Origin: Azolla pinnata
Lineage: Eukaryota > Streptophyta > Polypodiopsida > Salviniales > Salviniaceae
Assembly (NCBI GenBank): GCA_037176905.1
Contig: JBBBWG010027879.1
Span: 1 to 60,253 of the forward strand
Length of the DNA: 60,253 bases
Direction: 5' to 3'
The notes under the pieces were generated by a model. It was not told the DNA's origin. It made no database searches and worked only from the letters and a program-made list of their open reading frames with translations. The translations under genes and the position numbers were made by a program. Shown here piece by piece: positions 47,660 through 60,253 of the stretch (position 1 is the stretch's first letter; each line of letters begins with the position of its first letter).

Positions 47660-50600
47660 TCACTTATCGTATGACTTTATCACCATGCGTCGCCAGATTG
47701 CTGTGTTTGGATCGAAGTGTAGTTCCCACGTAGGCCAATAATGCAAGTCTTGCTTCATAGTAAGAACTCGGGGTTTACCATTTAAGTAGACTGTCTTAAT
47801 GCGAACAAATATTCCATGGTCAAGCTCCTGTTTATAGAAATTCCATGATAAGTAGGTTGAAAATAAACTATTAAAGTATGAACGCTAATAATTGGGACTT
47901 CAGTGATGTCGAAGCCAGTTTTGTTTATTATAAAATCCATGAGCTATTAGCCTTGCCTATATTATAATAATAATCTCAAGCTCTCGCATACGTATATCAT
48001 CTGTGCCTTGGCAAATACCTTTACAACCTAACCTTTCTACAAAATTAGAAAAGAAAAATTTCAACTATGACCTCGGACTCCACTCTAATTCCATTGATTA
48101 ATATTCAAATTGTCAACTTTTCCGTCTACAAATTCCCTTTCATTTTCTGAAGGTTGCCCGTCCTGCCCTGGCCATCTTAGCAGCTCATTAATGCAGCTTT
48201 AGCTAGAGTATCACACCGTACATTGGCATTTGGGACGAAATCCAGATTGGTGCAAACAAAAATAAACCTTCATTTTCTAGACAGAATAAACAAACATACC
48301 TTCGTTACTTCTAGCAAAGCTTCCAAATCAGGTATAGGCTTCCCATTAATTTCGACAATCCATTGTAGAGCATACAGACCATATCTATGTGCAGGGCTTC
48401 CATGGGACCACCTAAAGATGAACGCAAAATATGATAATATACATGTAATGCAAAGAATTTTGTAGCCAAGCTGTTAATAAACACTGTATACCTAGCAATA
48501 TAAACACCATGTCCTTCTTCGGGAAGGAATCCCATAGCTCGAACAGCTCGGTGGGAATCTTGAAGGATAGCTCCACACCAGCTAACCATACGTGATGTAC
48601 CGAATCCATCACTTATATCAGTTCCCACGAGAACTTCTGTTTCCACACCCTGCATTTAAGTGACAATTTATCACAATTATAGGCCCTACTGAAATGCATG
48701 ACAGCCTCCTGGTACCTATGCCTGAAGTTACCTGGCGAAAAACAGTCATTTTTAGCTTTCCTTCCATATTGCTTGTGTCTGTGAGATTATTACATGCATC
48801 CTCAATATCTTTAAAGCAGGTAATCGGTTTCCCATCAATAGCTAGTAGCATATCCCCTTGTTCCAAATCTTTTTCTGCCTTTGCACCAGCCAAACATCCT
48901 TTTACTCGCAAAACTTGTCTTCGAACAGGATCCTTCTTGGCCAAATCCTGTGATTGTGTATATTTGACGGAAGCAACATTAACCCAAATAATTGAAAAAT
49001 ATCAAAGCATAAGACACATTCATTGACATTCCCATAGCAGGAAAATTCTAATGCAACAGTACCTAGATATGCCATCAGTTACAGGTCACAACCTATTTTG
49101 CTAAGTTTCTTTTACCTAAGTAACAGATCATTCTTCAGTGGAAAGTATGTGCAAGATACGTGCAGAAGATAGGTTAACAGACTTACAAGAACCCATTTGT
49201 TGCTTAGTCCAAAGCTTCTTGCTTTTGAAAGAAGAGTGGGAAATAATTCTGCTTCAAGAATCCGTACAGTTGGCATGTTCCTCTTGACGCCATTTATAAG
49301 CAACGGAGGACCCGTGTTACCCTTCATAATCTTATCAACAACCTCACATATTGCATAAACAGGGATGCCACGAATAAACTGATGGTCTTCAGATGGTGAA
49401 TCTCCATACTTCACCTGAGTCATTTGATATATCATTTAGATTAATGACATGTAATTAATTGAAATCAACAGCTGGTTGAGAATACCTGAGTTGAAAAACT
49501 ACCCCAAAGAGCTTTAACTCTACCAAACTCATCAGCAAGTACTCCCGAAAAGGCATGTCCAAAGTCTATAGATTATATAATACAAAACCATTTTATTGAG
49601 CATATATGACTTTTCATGCCGGATTAAAGATTTCACTAGGTCAAGTGCTGCAAATGAAACCTGTGTCTATTTCAATGACTTCCATATTCATTGCACGGTA
49701 TCTTGGGCAATCTGAATAGCCAACATTTAAGGCTGCTCCCGGGTTTGTAACTATTGATTTTCTTGATGTCACTTGCAGACTTCGGCTTAGACCAACCAAG
49801 TGAACGCTGTCACCTCTTTGCAGTGGAGGATCTGTTATGATAAAGAGTAGAGTTGGTTATGCATTGTGAAATAAGTAGCTAGTTTTGCACAAAAAGTATA
49901 TTACCTGGCAGAAGAACAGCAGCAGACAACGCAGCCGCACCAGCTGTTTCCAAGGCAGCAGGATTGTAAGCTACAAGAGCATAATTATGGACGGGATGAA
50001 GGAACACCACCTGCTTAATCAAGGTGATAAATGACTCCAGTTATGGCTAAGAAAGGTAACTGTCAGAGTATTTTGGTAGACATACTTCACCAGGAATTTC
50101 CACAGGATACGCAGCAAAAGAAAGCATCACATCTGATACTGAAATAGGTACTGTGTTCCTGTCCACTACTACTAGCCCTAAGCTTGGTGAATGGTGAACA
50201 ATGAGTCCTGTTCCATAGAAATTCTGTGCATGAACACCATCTAACATTGCAGAGGGAGGTATGTGAACCTGCAAGACCATCAAGAAACCAGAAAGTAAGT
50301 CCTACTCCCTTACATATCCATCTGATGCAAGAAACGCTGGCAGTACCTCAAACATCACAAGTGCTGATTCCATGACACTCTCAACTGAGGTAGTCATTCT
50401 CATGCCTACCCCTACATTATCAAGGCCGTCTCCATGATCTAATGCAAGATTATCATCATTGACGGGCTCGATTTTACAATCGGATGTCACAAAAGTGCCA
50501 TCAGAGCTTTCCTCTAGAACACGTCTGCGTTTGGAATCATTTCCTCCTGGATTATCAGCAGCTATTTGTTCACATTCAATAGTGGAAACACCATCGTCAT

Positions 50601-53600
50601 GACTTGAAACAGGTCCGACCTCCGCTTCTCTTTCATTGATGTTTGGAGCATCCACACAAGCTTTGTCCTCAGTTGAGTGCTTTGGATGAGAAATTGCACC
50701 AGTCTCTTTAAGATGGACAGCTGTGTCTGAGGAATACAGAACGCTATTTGGTAATGCAATCGTTATTTGCCAAATACCAGAAGCATCTTCACGTCTATAC
50801 CACTGGGGAGGAGCATACCACTCGTGCCGGTCAATAGTCACTAAAACAGACTGCCAAAGTACGAAAGATCATATAAAGAAATGGCTGAACACATTCATAA
50901 CCCTTATAACTGATAAGAGAATCTTGCGCTTCAGCATTGTAAGTTTGTCTTAAAAGGTTTACATTTTATCCTAAATACTTTGAAAGCAACAGAGCACATC
51001 AACGAAGTAGTTGAATCAAAAAAGAAAACACTCTATAGGTATTTAGACAAGCATCACTTTCTAGGAGGATACAGAGATGGTTACAAAAAAATACAAATTT
51101 CAGTTAGCACCTTATTTCTGTGTCGATCAGAATAAGTGATGAATTCTAGAGGCACACGAACTCCTCGAGAAAGCCTCGAGAGAATCGAAAGAAAATAATC
51201 GACATTGGCAACATCCTCTCCAGCAAATTTTTTTATTATTGCGTGCCTTGGAACTCCTGCTCTTGACAGCATATAACTGTTCACAACACACCAGAAACCG
51301 AAGGAAAAATAGTATTAACGGCAGCAAATATCTTGTACAAGTAGTCAACTTCCTTATTAGCATTCTCGGTCCTAGAAAATACAGAGCTATAGCTAAAAGA
51401 AATTATCCAACACTGTAAAAGGAAAAGAGAGAAAACATGTTCAGAAATGTCCTTTGCATTTACCCAGGTTCAGCAACATATACCAAGCCACATGTAAATC
51501 GGAAATTGCGGGCCTGACAAAGATAACAAATAGAATTCAATAGTGGTCAGACAACATCTGTAAATAAACAAATTTCCACGAGGTCCGGAAACAGTCTTTC
51601 GAGCACGTACTGATGCATTCAACACTTCAGAGGATGAATGTGAGTTTTATGCCTATGAATTTTGTGATTGAATTGATTGCTTTGTGGAGAAATCAAATAT
51701 TACAACATAAACGTAAGGACATAGATGAATCTCAGCTTGAATATTATAATACTTCATCCCACTGAAAGTCCTTGGAATGGCATAAACTGGCATACGATTA
51801 CCAACCTGTTGATATGACAATGGATGAATTACACCTCCACTTACTCCCAAAAAGAAATCAGGCGTGATAGAATGCAAATCTTGAACCTATATAATTGACA
51901 AATGAATTAGAGGAAACCAACCAAAACTCTCCTTTTCTCCAAACAGATAAACACAAAGTATACCTCTAAGGTTGTCACCACCGTCTGACCACCTCTTTCT
52001 ACCTCCATGACAATTTCTTGCTGTACAGTATCATCTAGAAGAGCTTCCAAACGCAGAAATTGTGTTATAATCTGCATAGAAAGATACTAAAAAAATCAGC
52101 CATGGAATAATATATGGTTAAAAAATTGCATAGACAATAAATATTGTAGATAACATTATGCACAACCTTATTTTCCACGTCATAATAAGTTATAGATGAA
52201 ACAGTAACTAATCAATCGAATTGAGTTGTCCGCCCATTTTCTGAACTATGGATTTTCCGTATAAATGGATGAAATTATTGGCAGTCAGAAAATGTGTGAA
52301 AGCAAGTGAATTCTCGTGCTAGAAACTTGCAGATTACTTATGCTTTAGGTTTGTGCAGCATCACGATTGAGCTTCTCAATATTTCTGTTATGAATTAAAT
52401 AACTAAGTTAGATAATCATAACGTCATTTTGTACCAAGCTAAGGTCCTCTAGGTCCTTGGTCATTACAACCGTTGCTTTAGTTCTGGAGCTATTGCACTG
52501 AATCTAGTTCTGTTTCTTTGCTTGTGTATCATCTTCTACTAACTACTAGATTTCTAATATAGGTCAGGAATATTCTTGCTTCTCACCTCTATCTATCTCA
52601 GTACTGCCTTGCAGAAGACTCTAAAAGAAAATGCTGTGACACTTTACCTCACCATTAACACGCACAAGTACATCCCCTGGTTCAAGAAACTTATGAGCAG
52701 GACCTCCTGGTACCTGTGAAGGTTAAAGTTTGTTTCAGTTTGGAAGACAGGTTGAATAAACGAAAGCATTTCTTGAAACCAAAACATACCACCGAATCCA
52801 CAACAAGCATTCCTGTTTCTCCTACAGGTGAGGCTTCTCTGACCAACTATAGAGATGTAAAGTAGAGAATAATTGTCATGACGAAAAATGCAACAGGTTT
52901 AATTCAGTTGAAAGCAAGCCAACACACCTGCTCAATCTCATTCTTCAAACCAAGGCGCCGAGTTTCATCAAATCCTTTATGCAATAACGTCATCTTTTTA
53001 AACATGGATAAGTTAGCATTTTCAAATGGCTAGAATTTGTCACTGATTGAAAACCTAAGCATCTCTTGCAGTAAAACAGCTAACTATATGCTACAGTCCC
53101 AGAATTACATAATAGAGTTATCATGGAAATGAAAGCGGTTTTCTCCATTCATAATGATAATTATGGAGACATCCAACATCCCATTTGATAGACACGACAA
53201 GAAACTTCCATACTGATATGATAAACTACCTGGAGTGTGCCTCTGGGAATTTCCAGAGCATTCCATTTCTTTGTAGCATCATCGTAGCTTTTTTGCAGAC
53301 AGGTCAGTGCCCTCACAACCTATTACAAGATTAATATGAACAAAAATCTATTGTTAATAGCAATCAATCAATTTCAAGCAAAAGCAAAGGTCATAACGAA
53401 GAAAAAAATAACTACAGGAGTCACTGTTACAGTTCCAGAATGTTTTGAAAATATAAAACAAGCTACAACACCATGATCATCGCAATCAACTGAGGGGATA
53501 AGTTAGGTACATGCCAGAAATGAATATTTCTCCAGTGAACTCTTATTCTATTTTACTTGCCGATTAGATCCTTGCTACTAGTGACCTTGTTGGCAGTAAT

Positions 53601-56600
53601 TGAACCTACATCCGAGAGGAACTGATATCTGTTTTATTCTAGAACTTAAGCTAGATGCATCTTGATTAAATCAAATGGACAGCTTGATCCCATAGAAAGG
53701 AAACTAAACATATACCATGTGGAAAATAAAACACATAATTATGATTATTCTATCCAGATTTGGAGGAATGCATTCTAGTTACTGCTGTGCATTGCAAAAA
53801 TCATTTGATATTAATATTATTCTTATTTTATCACAAGATTACAACAGTATGATGCAAATACTCACACGTTCTAATGGAAGAAAGTAAGCAGATGCACTGG
53901 AAGTTTTGCTTCCAGCATTTAAACCAACAGCTCGGCCATGGCAATCAATAACAGGTGATCCACTTGAACCCCCTTTTGTCCCTGAAGCAGCCTAATCCAC
54001 AGTCACTCAATATATCAGGACATAAACAATCAGAAATAAGGGTCATAGCTTTGTCATATTGCACGAACTATCTAGTACCTGCATGTAGAAGGTGTTAAAA
54101 TCATTGTATCCATCCCTGCAATCACATAAAATATCGAAAATTTTAAGCTTGTATAAAAGTTCAGAAAATGGTTTCGATCCAGACTAAATAAGTGTCGAGT
54201 TGCTCTTTCAAAGTATGAACCTGAATCACCTGAACATAAACAAATTATAGCTAGTCGTACAACTCTCCTTCCACCAAAACTCAGGGGCTGAGGACCAATG
54301 AGTTCACTAGGGCTTCTCATCATACTGTGGATAGTTCTTGGAGAGACCATGGGAATAAACTCACCAGAGCATTTCAATGCACAGTCTGTTGTGCTATCAT
54401 AAATCCACAATATAGTGAAAAGAGATAGGAAACATTGCACAAGAATAGGTCAAACTTTATAAACTGAGTTCTGAAAATGTACACCTATTAGCAACCACTG
54501 TCAGGCTACAGGAGAATGTTTGGTCGTCAACTTCCTAGTTGGCTTGATCTCTCCTTGAGTTTGGATCTTTATCAGTATTACATGCACCAACTTAGAAATG
54601 ACCATCGAATAATTAATAGACTCAACGAATGGAATATTACCAACTCGACAAATAGAATAGCATAAGAACTTACTGACTATGGTTGAGATCGTGTCAATTT
54701 ATATAGCTAGTCTAGACGTAAAACAGGTGCGTAATAAGTCTTGTATATGAGTATTTATTATCATCACGCTACCAAATGAGTCAAGGAACCCAGAAAATTT
54801 TGGTTCAAATGGAAAGGAAAAAAGTAAAAGGGGAAAGAAAAAGATATTGATAAAAAGCAAATATGAAACAAGAAAAATGGTAAATGGTCGAAGTAATATA
54901 GGATTTCATATTTAAAGAAAACATGAAACAAAAAAAAAATCGCATCATTGAAGTAATGCTACAAATGCTTACTTTTTATAATGAGGAGCATCGCGGTCTA
55001 ACCGTGCCAATGTGCCAGCAAGAATGGAGATCTATGTTAACAATATTAAATATTAGCATCAAATGATGATCACTTAAAACTTTCATTATTTTCTTATACA
55101 TTGTTGTAACCTTTTCTCCACTGTCATTGCCCACCACCCTGATCTCTAAACCTACAGTAGCAGCCTCTGGGGCTAGAGGAATCTCCTCATATTGCATAAA
55201 TTGCACTGCATCAGGATCAAAACGGAAGAAACCAAAATCATGTACCTGAAAATAGATATGAATACCAATCATCATGTCCACAGTCTATTGCAAAGATTCT
55301 AACGGAAACTAACCAATATTCAAGCAGGAAGTAGCTAATGCTATGAACTCTCAATTGACCATGAGGGGCTGCAGGATCCCTGAAAGTATCTTAGTAGACT
55401 AAATAACTAGATATAGACCCAAAGATATATATTATATGAGCTGTTCCTTCAGATTGAGGTATGATTCTAGGAAACTAAAAGACCATTTCAAAGAAATAAA
55501 TGCATCTTCGCAACCAAAATGCATTCATATGACATGGATACATAAACAGGAGCATTCCAGGAAGGTAAAGCATATGCAAAGTGTGCATCGATGAATTATT
55601 TTTTGTCGTTAAATTCCTTTCACAGAGTACAATAAATATACTTATAGATGCCCATTCAATGTATTATCGTATTTATAAATGAGGTTGCCAATTTAGTTTT
55701 CTGAAGAAATAAGTACCATAAGAAAGATTATATTGCTAATTCATATGTAACGATTGCTTCTCGAACATATTACAAACAGTCTTATGTGGCCTTACAGGAT
55801 CTCGATATAGTGGATAGATTGAAATCTCTTCCCGGTTTAGAAACATTGCTTCAGCTACAACAGGTCCTGCAGTTTACCAATACACTGCATTAATCAATGG
55901 TCGACGGGCCTTGAAGATGCATAAATCGCCAATAATCTTCCACAAATGGTGGCGATTCATCCTGTGACCCTGAATTTTCTACAAATCTAAATCTTTCTTA
56001 AGGGGATTCATAAATTGCAAATTTATCTTGCTCATCTGTAAGTAGAATTGTTTAAACACGTAATACTCTTCAAGAGTTACATTAGTCTTTAAACTGCCAG
56101 ACAATAAAATTCAATGTGAATAGGCTCTTGCTTAAATACATTTAAAATCAATTGCGAGCTAAAACATTCAGAAATTGATTCTACATTATAGTATAAGATG
56201 CAATAGCCTCTACGAACTTTAATAATAAGAATAACAAGTAATACAAAAACTGCATTATAGTATAAGATGCAATAACCGGATAGAAATTAACCTCTCTTGT
56301 TCCAAAAACACTTGATCTCGATAAACTTACTGGCATGTTAAAAGACAGGGCTTTAAAGAAGATAAGCATGAACTCTAATATGAAATAGTCTAAACATCAG
56401 ATATAAAGGGTAGCAAAAACCTAATACCAACTGTCAACAAACAAACCAACCTACTTCATGTCCAAGAAATAATGCAACTCAAAAAATGCCACTTGCAATT
56501 ATTGTCGATTCAAAGGCCACATTCAGCCTGAATATCATGAGAAGAAATGGCACAGTGTCAAGTGTCCTTCCAGCGAATCACGGCCTGCACCTCACACCTC

Positions 56601-58138
56601 AATTTCGTACTCTAAATGTAAATTTCAGATAGCAGGAGCACAAGCATAATTAGGCGCTGGGTGTTTGGTTGACCTGGGTGGACAGTTTTCTCAGTCCTTT
56701 GTAGCAAAATGGACCAGCGCAACCTGACGAATTTTCACTTAAGAGCCATTTGTTTGCATCGCTCAAATGGTTTGAGATTGTAATTTATGGTTTAGCATAA
56801 AAAAAACTAATTTTCTTGCAACAGAAACTTTTAACCATGGGGTTTAGCACTTGAGAAATGAAGGTTTGCAAGCTTTCTCCCATTTAAATAGGCCTGGTAA
56901 GATTTTCTAATGGGCATTACGCTATGAGCGATACTTACTACCAGATTTGATCATTAATACTTGAAGTATGTAGAAGACCAAGTTCATGACTGTAAAATGA
57001 GGCTGATAAATTTTCACAGGATGAAGATCTGTCAATTCCTGTATGGTCCATTCTTGATTAAATCACTAAAACCCCCGGCTAAAATGTGAATTTCTTATTT
57101 ACTTTTACATCATCCAGAAGAAACTTGATTTTGACAGTGTTCAAATCAAAATACAGAGCTTCTCTGCTGCTCCTAACAAACATTAAGCAGGATTTTGAGC
57201 AAATCAAAATACGAACTTTTTCTGCCAATCCTAACAAACATTAAGCGTAATTTGGAGCAATCATAACTCCGAATGCAGGAATACACACAGAAGTTTAGGG
57301 GTTTTAAGAAGCATATGCAAAACAATGAATTCCAACTCGAAACAGAAAATGTAGCATTTTGAGAAGCTTTATACAAATATTTGTGAGGTTTCTTCGGGCA
57401 CAAATGCTGGAATTCAAGCAAATGGAAGATTATTCAAAGAAAATGCATGCACTAGCGTGACATTTGATAAAGCACGAGCGTGAATAGTTTAATAAAGCAA
57501 GTGCGATAAGATATTTAAGCCAATTTACACATAAGCTTGAGAGTCATAACGTATAAGTAGCCAAGCTCTAAAGAATATGACTTTTCTCAACACTTATTTC
57601 CCGTCCATGCAGGGAAAGTAGAAGAGGATAAGGAGAAATTTTGGAAAGGAGAAGCTTCAGCTAGCCCTTCTTGTGCTACAAGTGTGCTAATAACTATAGA
57701 AAGAAAACACATGAAAGCACATGATGTTTTTTGAAGCAGCAAAATGGAGAGCTTCCAAGAAAAATCGGCAGAATTCTAAAGAATGCAACAGTTCATGAGG
57801 ATCTCAGCTCGAGCAGAAAGGGGAAAGAAGTTGAGAAGAAGAAGAAGAAGAAAGCTCTTGCCTGGTTTCACTACATGGCGATTGGTGAGGATGATGCCGA
57901 GCCGCTTATCCACAATAAAACCTGTGGCATGGATCGATCCAGCAGATTCTGTGTCAAACGATCTGGTGACCGTGGATTTGATAACCACAACAGCAGATAC
58001 GACACGGCCAAGAGCTTTCCTCCAGTCCTCTGCAGTGGCAGATCCCGATCGTAATCCTGGCGCGTCTTCTTCTTCCAGGAGCTCCATCCCCATGGCTTTC
58101 TTCTCCGGGAGGTCGGACGCAGGGTTCACAGGATCCAT
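47660..58138 (-). CDS. DEG7: DEG7 (Do-like/HtrA serine protease), 24 exons
   Basis: Large plant HtrA-family protease; Arabidopsis DEG7 has been linked to photosystem II repair. Exons in order: 57862-58138, 55796-55866, 55111-55245, 54973-55031, 54079-54115, 53866-53991, 53230-53319, 52928-52993, 52790-52846, 52648-52713, 51964-52071, 51806-51886, 51464-51513, 51111-51276, 50347-50850, 50086-50268, 49905-50010, 49661-49831, 49486-49565, 49187-49414, 48732-48947, 48492-48649, 48300-48411, 47660-47827. Phases agree; 1104 aa versus about 1100 in Arabidopsis. Active protease domain: His88 (TNRHVV), Asp119 (VHDFGFF), Ser203 (GSSGSP). PDZ about 280-370. Variable acidic segment with KRRR at 570-573. 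A second, degenerate protease domain (about 630-815) lacks the triad: Asp is Asn in [12 protein letters not shown]-terminal PDZ-like part ends [20 protein letters not shown]. Intron 1 is GC-AG. I see no clear transit peptide. Confidence 0.95.
57860..57861 (-). promoter_or_regulatory. GC 5' splice site of DEG7 intron 1
   Basis: The exon ends AAACCAG followed by GCAAGAGC. Using GC here joins Lys-Pro-Gly to Pro-Val-Val exactly as in the family ([14 protein letters not shown]). No GT nearby restores this phase and reading. GC donors with strong flanks (AG before, AAG after) are a known minor class. Confidence 0.85.
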
Positions 58139-58182
58139 GGAAGCTGCAGCAGTTTGGGATCAAGGGCCAGTCCACATCCCAA

Positions 58183-58434
58183 TCAGACAAAGGAAAGAGA
58201 AAGACGGGAAGCGGAAACGGCGTACTGTACGTTTGCGACTGAATCCGCGAGAGGTCTTGTTACCTTGGTAAGGGCGGACAAAGCTCCCGTTTTGTGAGGG
58301 GGAGAGACGGCGGGCGTCCTCAGACGGGAAGCAGCTCCGTTTGGGACAGGGAAAGCGCTGGCATAGATTCTCGATCGCTGCTCTGCGATTTGACGAGTCA
58401 GAAACGGAAGGGAGCCGGCGATGGAGAAGAAACG

Positions 58435-58468
<34 letters not shown>

Positions 58469-58512
58469 GCAGAAAAAATGCAGGTATTATGTGCACACTC
58501 TTGAGTGAGCAC
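58183..58512 (-). other. Possible upstream ORF (109 aa) of DEG7
   Basis: ATG-initiated frame ending 44 bases before the DEG7 start, in a different frame. It includes a run of ten Asp encoded by a GAC repeat (about 58433-58466). No family resemblance. If transcribed in the leader it could lower DEG7 translation; otherwise chance. Confidence 0.3.
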
Positions 58513-58519
58513 ATTCTTT

Positions 58520-59310
58520 CATTGCCACGAAGACTTTTTCCTCCGAGCAAAGAAGCTCTAAAACGAGGTATCAAACCCTCATGTTTGAGTACCATGTAAT
58601 GTAACTTGGGATTGGGATCTGAGTCAACAGAAGGATATGTATGTCATCTCCAGATTTAAGTTATGGGATCTCCGGAAGGTTCGGGGAAAACATTAGTACT
58701 GCGTTAGATCGCGAAAAACATTCGAACTCGCTCAACTCCAGTTCGTTTCTCGACACGAATCGTTTTCTAGTGAGTCGCCGTGCGATCCATCCAGGCGGCC
58801 GAGAGAAGCCGCGCGCCGTGCTCCCAATGTGTGGCCCTCGGCAACAAGATGCGTTTCTTGGTCTAGTGCTCTTTGAAAGGATCCCTCCGTGTTCTGATTC
58901 CGTCGTACGCTCCCCCCCCCCCTTCTATGGAACCGAAACCCAGATGTCGATTCAGTCTATCTCCATACGCTTTTATCACATTGCGAGCGCTTCCTCCTGA
59001 TTATGCTTGTTCGGGTAAAGCCCTTGAATCCATCCATCCATAGGCTCGGTTCGGCCGGCACGACGGGCTTTGAGAAGCGAGGGGCAAGCTGCAATCGCAT
59101 ACGTGCGCCATCGTGTATACCTCGTGGTAAAAAGCAGAATGCGTTGTGGGGAGTGAGGGGTTCGGTTGGTCACCGCGTCATGAGCTGCGTAGTAGCCGTG
59201 ATTGCGAACGGCGGCTCGAGGCATGTGCATATTGCACATGTTCGAGCCGGGCAAAAACTTGTTCCGAGATATGTTGTGAATGGCCCCGTGATCGGAGTTT
59301 AACACGAGCG
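58520..59310. other. Upstream spacer of DEG7, no gene seen
   Basis: Moderately GC-rich, with several short overlapping frames on both strands and none with recognisable content. A C9-10 run lies near 58913-58923. Confidence 0.5.
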
Positions 59311-59656
59311 AGAGGACGCGATCGATGATTAACCACTCGACACATCGGACGGAGCCTACGATCGATTATAAACCGCTCACATTCCGGGGCCGATGATCAC
59401 GGCGTGTTGATATCAAAAGCTTACGAGAGGACACGATCGATGATGAACCACTCGACACATCGGACGGAGCCTACGATCGATTATAAACCGCTCACATTCC
59501 GGGGCCGATGATCACAGCGTGTTGATATCAAAAGCTTACGAGAGGACACGATCGATGATTAACCACTCGACACTTCGGACGGAGCCTACGATCGATTATA
59601 AACCCGCTCACATTTCGGGGCCGATGATCACGGCGTGTTGATATCAAAAGCTTACG
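59311..59656. repeat. 115-bp tandem repeat, three copies
   Basis: Units begin AGAGGAC at 59311, 59426 and 59541, so the period is exactly 115 bp. Each contains CACTCGACAC, GGAGCCTACGATCGATTATA and GTGTTGATATCAAAAGCTTA. Copies differ at only a few bases, so the array is young. Confidence 0.93.
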
Positions 59657-59806
59657 AGATCCGGTCGATCACCACGTCCGCCGCGATCGAACGAACCGGG
59701 AAGAGGGCGAGCGAGCCGGTGGTTGGCCGGCCACGTGGCCCGCCCGGGGGGCGCGCTTCCCCGCACCAGTGTGAAACCGGCCATCCTTGTCGCTGCGCGC
59801 CAGGGT

Positions 59807-60253
59807 TCACGCGATGCGGGCCAGCGGGAGGAGGAGGAGGAGGAGGAGCAGCGCCACTGCCAACGGTCGATGCGGGCGCCACGTGGCAGGGGCGGAGGCG
59901 GAGGGCGAGATCTGGGCCGTGGAGGGCGGAGCGGGGGAGGCGGCGCCGACGATGCGGGGCGTTGAGGGCGTCGTGGGTGCGGGAGAAGCAGGCGAGGGCG
60001 AGGAGCCGCGAGAGACAGGAACGGTCAAAGAAGAAGAAGGAGAAGCAGAAGAAGAAGGAGAGGCAGAAGGAGAAGCAGAAGGAGGAACAGGCGAGGCCGA
60101 AGAAGGAGGAGGAGGAGAAGAAGGCGAAGAAGAAGGAGAAGGAGCGGCGGCGGCGGCGGCGGCGGCTGGGTCCATCATGATGCCGCAGTCGTAGACGGGG
60201 ACGCGGTCGGGTGCGAAGAGGCCCCAATGGCGCTCGGAGGCGGCGCCGGGCTT
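59807..60253 (-). CDS. Possible 5'-truncated coding end at window edge
   Basis: On the - strand one frame is open from the window edge (60253) to a stop at 59807. The first part reads ASERHWGLFAPDRVPVYDCG with GC-rich third positions, looking like real protein; it then turns into an Ala/Pro/Ser low-complexity tail (SPSSPPPPSSASP). I do not recognise the family, and all six frames are open for long stretches here because of GC-rich triplet repeats. Treat as tentative; the rest lies outside the window. Confidence 0.25.
   Translation of the reverse strand, partial: KPGAASERHWGLFAPDRVPVYDCGIMMDPAAAAAAAAPSPSSSPSSPPPPSSASPVPPSASPSASPSSSASPSSSLTVPVSRGSSPSPASPAPTTPSTPRIVGAASPAPPSTAQISPSASAPATWRPHRPLAVALLLLLLLLPLARIA

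Noticed and set aside
1-60253. CRISPR array, bacterial operon or viral element
   Set aside because: The tandem arrays lack repeat-spacer structure, all genes are spliced nuclear plant genes, and no integrase, reverse transcriptase or capsid-like frame is visible.

Overview
This is nuclear DNA from a green plant, most likely a seedless land plant (bryophyte, lycophyte or fern). Reasons: intron-rich genes with GT-AG introns mostly of 80-900 bp, Arabidopsis-type telomere motifs (TTTAGGG/CCCTAAA), a class III HD-Zip regulator with a miR165/166 complementary site split by an intron, and a decayed PLS-type PPR gene. The species cannot be named from sequence alone; that placement is inference. A 100-N run at 18488-18587 shows it is a scaffolded assembly.

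Six protein genes can be rebuilt exon by exon, each with matching splice phases and a length normal for its family, apart from one expanded protein. In order: (1) PP2A methylesterase PME-1, + strand, 13 exons, 379 aa (3984-10491). (2) A DUF599 membrane protein, + strand, 2 exons, 468 aa, carrying a roughly 225-residue Gly/Ser-rich insertion (11770-14531). (3) A class III HD-Zip transcription factor, + strand, 18 exons, 853 aa (23144-30441). (4) A GT106/O-fucosyltransferase-like Golgi enzyme, - strand, 9 exons, 497 aa (31514-36555). (5) A small FAM173-like SAM-dependent methyltransferase, + strand, 2 exons, 170 aa (44348-45786). (6) The large protease DEG7, - strand, 24 exons, 1104 aa, with a GC-AG first intron (47660-58138). 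The genes are functionally unrelated and do not form a cluster.

Most of the space between genes is tandem repeat. It includes a 95-bp array (1.3-2.9 kb) next to a 33-bp array (2.9-3.8 kb), 43-bp and GGATT-type arrays filling the DUF599 intron, interstitial telomeric blocks (17.1-18.7, 38.1 and 43.8-44.2 kb), a 1.3-kb hexanucleotide minisatellite (21.3-22.6 kb), an alternating purine-pyrimidine tract (37.2-37.8 kb), a CATCTT-type expansion that makes up most of the methyltransferase intron, and a 115-bp triplicate (59.3-59.7 kb). About 39.1-43.8 kb has no intact gene and holds the PPR remnant.

I found no self-contained new 'system'. The most unusual biology is the expansion of short-period repeats into functional places: a coding exon, introns, and the DNA just upstream of genes. 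The GGATCT-type repeat that expanded inside the DUF599 exon resembles the non-coding hexamer minisatellite about 7 kb downstream.
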